This document shows positions 62,385 through 64,000 of a stretch of 64,000 nucleotides of DNA, piece by piece (position 1 is the stretch's first letter; each line of letters begins with the position of its first letter). Source of the stretch: Craterostigma plantagineum (Eukaryota; Streptophyta; Magnoliopsida; Lamiales; Linderniaceae); the NCBI GenBank assembly GCA_027422505.1, contig JAPQWV010000018.1, forward strand, positions 17,688,001 through 17,752,000, read 5' to 3'. The notes beneath the pieces were generated by a model. It made no database searches. It saw nothing but the letters and a program-made list of their open reading frames with translations, and was not told where the DNA came from. The position numbers were made by a program, and so were the translations under genes.

Positions 62385-62392
62385 CAGGCGAT
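62385..62392. repeat. hAT MITE target-site duplication, right (CAGGCGAT)
   Basis: This matches 61899-61906. Confidence 0.92.
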
Positions 62393-62942
62393 ATTGTGAA
62401 CTCACTAGTCGAGCAAAAGAGGAACATTTCTGATTACTTACTTGCTTATCCTTCAGACCGTTTGGCTAAGGCTTCCCCGCCATGAAGATCGGATGAAATC
62501 GTCTGTCCCACAATTCCTGTACCACTTCCTATACCACTTTATTAAAATAATTCTTATGATTATCGAAAAATATATGATAATCAAATTGATAATCATAAAA
62601 CAAGAAATAATTTGGATGTGTTTATTTGTTTTTATCTTATAAATCACATGAAATAATAATGATTTTATGAGTGGGTGGAATATAGAATTAAAGGAATTAA
62701 TAAACAAAAACGGAAGTTTTTGAAGAGCGAGATTTAAACTTTGAGATCATTTGGATATAGAGTCTCGAGGGGAACCGTGGAACATATGATTTCACACCCA
62801 TTAAGATGGGCGGCGTCTGAAGAGCATTGCAGTGGGTATTTTCGTATACGTTACGGATAATATTATCGGGCTTAAAAAGATATGGATTTTTCTGACACAG
62901 TTGACTATCCCATTCATCGGTAGCTTTGTCTCAGTGATCGTC
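62393..62942. other. Promoter side of the VTT-domain gene
   Basis: About 550 bp, AT-rich to 62700 and mixed after that. No separate gene is seen. Confidence 0.45.
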
Positions 62943-63052
62943 ATGGCGCTCAAATCAGCAGCTGGGGTTTTCCGAAGATTTTGCTGCTCGCGGTGGCGCT
63001 GATTGCGGTAATCGTAATTGTAGTTGCCTTCTTCACTCTCCCTATCGAAAAG
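62943..63052 (+). CDS. First exon of a VTT/SNARE-associated Golgi protein, frame broken; rest outside or not seen
   Basis: The start ATG 62943 gives MALKSAAGVF. Two bases out of frame the exon continues FPKILLLAVALIAV, IVIVVAFFTLPIEK and then the donor GTAAGA at 63053. The TVP38/DedA-type plant proteins begin MAL..., with a hydrophobic helix ending FTLPVEK, followed by a phase-0 intron at the same place. One base added near the G4T4 run (62964-62971) would make the exon 111 nt, exactly 37 codons. As written, the start frame stops at a TGA near 63000. The next expected exon (a block like KDFLTW...DLGPWGP) is not visible up to 64000. Confidence 0.6.
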
Positions 63053-63803
63053 GTAAGAATTTCCTTTATGAGCTTCGTTCCACTGTTTGAATCGTATCTC
63101 GGCGCCTTGTCGATCGACCAGTTTTGGCGGATACTGTGGTGCTCCTCCTTGCCTTGATTTATGGGTCTTTTTTTCTTGGAGTGCGTTGTTGAAGTTTATC
63201 TGTTTACATGGTTAGAATTGCATCTCAATATTAGGCTGGCTTTTGATATTGGTTTAGATGTTGGTGGTTTGGCTTCGATTTTCTTCATATGCTCAGTTTG
63301 TTGTTTTAAACTTCTAACTAGTTGACTCAGATGTGGTTTCTCTGCGTCTTTATGAGCTCATGAGAACTCGATCAACACTGTGATAATCGACGATTATGTG
63401 GTTTTTACGCTTGCAAAAGTTGCCATTTGTTTCAGAAATGTCGAAGGATTTCTTGATAAGGATTGAAGGATTGGCCCTTTGAGCCATGTTATTCCAATGC
63501 CACATGGGTTTTAAGTTAATCATCAAAAGGCAGATTCTTGCATTATCTTCCTCTAATGGTGTTGTAGTTCCTCCCTCAACTTTCCTGTAAGAATTCGGTT
63601 CTCGAGCCTAAGCACTCGTTTACAAGTTTTGTGAGACCCTTTGCTTCGCATCGGAGATGTAAGTACTTTCATCCTTCGATGCTTTCCATTCGACATATGT
63701 AGCTTAGCTGAGAAACCTAATTGGCAATTGCTGTCTCTTTAGTTTGCCTGCAAAATAGGTGCTGGACTATATTTCTTCTCCACTGTAAGCTTCTTCAATC
63801 TCT
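63053..63803 (+). other. Probable first intron of the VTT-domain gene
   Basis: T-rich sequence after a good donor. I searched for the family's second exon and did not find it. Nothing else is recognised. Confidence 0.4.
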
Positions 63804-64000
63804 TTTTTTTTGGCTGACCCCCTCGAGGGTAATGTTCACTAAATAAAAAGAGTAGTACAGTGTTAGCGGCATGCCGCAACCTAACTGGTAACAAGCTACC
63901 AGCTAACAAGCGAAAGAAACAAGACAGTAGACGCCTACCAAGCTGTACGCCACACAAAGGAGCGAGAACCAACTGGTAACAAGCTACCAGTAGACACCCC
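63804..64000 (-). mobile_element. Probable LINE 3' end, running off the window
   Basis: On the minus strand the sequence ends in TTTAGTGAACATTACCCTCG, then GAGGGGGTCAGCC, then an A-run (T-run at 63804-63812 on the plus strand). This is the look of a poly(A)-tailed non-LTR element 3' end. A GC-rich GCGGCATGCCGC palindrome and two copies of CTGGTAGCTTGTTACCAGTT lie upstream of it. No reverse transcriptase frame is in view. Confidence 0.45.

Noticed and set aside
63739..63972. Minus-strand 77-codon frame at the window end
   Set aside because: It spans the poly(A)-like tract and repeats of the probable LINE 3' end and has no domain.

Overview
The window is nuclear DNA of a flowering plant, almost certainly a eudicot. 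The evidence is intron-rich genes with GT-AG borders, AT-rich introns, and protein families with plant-type architecture: organelle-targeted aconitase, aspartate carbamoyltransferase and GAR transformylase, branching enzyme 3, a KIN-12-type tail, DEK, SUMO, and copia, hAT, MULE, Harbinger and Stowaway elements. I cannot name the species. Exon borders were read by hand from splice consensus plus recognisable family sequence. For most multi-exon genes the summed exon lengths divide by three, which supports the models. Gene order and strand: mitochondrial-type aconitase (-) 23-6237; secreted glycine-rich protein (-) 6838-7320; a copia retrotransposon (-) 7978-17964 with a 5-bp target duplication; branching-enzyme-3-like protein (+) 18292-23937; a DNA-transposon cluster 24423-29152 in which a hAT element sits inside the end of a Harbinger-like element, followed by a MULE; CNOT9/CAF40 (+) 29524-32391; bL31-type ribosomal protein (-) 33620-33832; aspartate carbamoyltransferase (+) 34976-36512, which carries an in-frame stop; SUMO (-) 36868-37757; a DUF3537 gustatory-receptor-like membrane protein (+) 39222-41347; VTA1/LIP5 (+) 41757-44027; an LEA-2/NHL membrane protein (-) 44325-44915; a motor-less KIN-12 tail-like protein (+) 46935-49793; a small two-helix membrane protein (-) 50128-50388; a second MULE 50724-53767; a DEK chromatin protein (+) 55168-59383 with a one-base frame break; GAR transformylase (-) 59899-61448; a GC-ended hAT MITE 61907-62384; the first exon of a VTT/SNARE-associated Golgi protein (+) 62943-63052, also with a one-base frame break; and a probable LINE 3' end 63804-64000. 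The genes do not form an operon or a metabolic cluster. Two of them belong to de novo nucleotide synthesis (ATCase for pyrimidines, GAR transformylase for purines), but they lie 23 kb apart and are unlinked in function. Several neighbours are convergent with short tail-to-tail gaps: ATCase/SUMO, VTA1/LEA-2, KIN-12 tail/small membrane protein, DEK/GAR transformylase. The most noteworthy items are the broken reading frames in three otherwise conserved genes, the nested and tandem-array-bearing transposons with exact target-site duplications, the loss of GH13 catalytic residues in the branching-enzyme-like protein, and the free-standing KIN-12 tail. I saw nothing that qualifies as a wholly new biological system.
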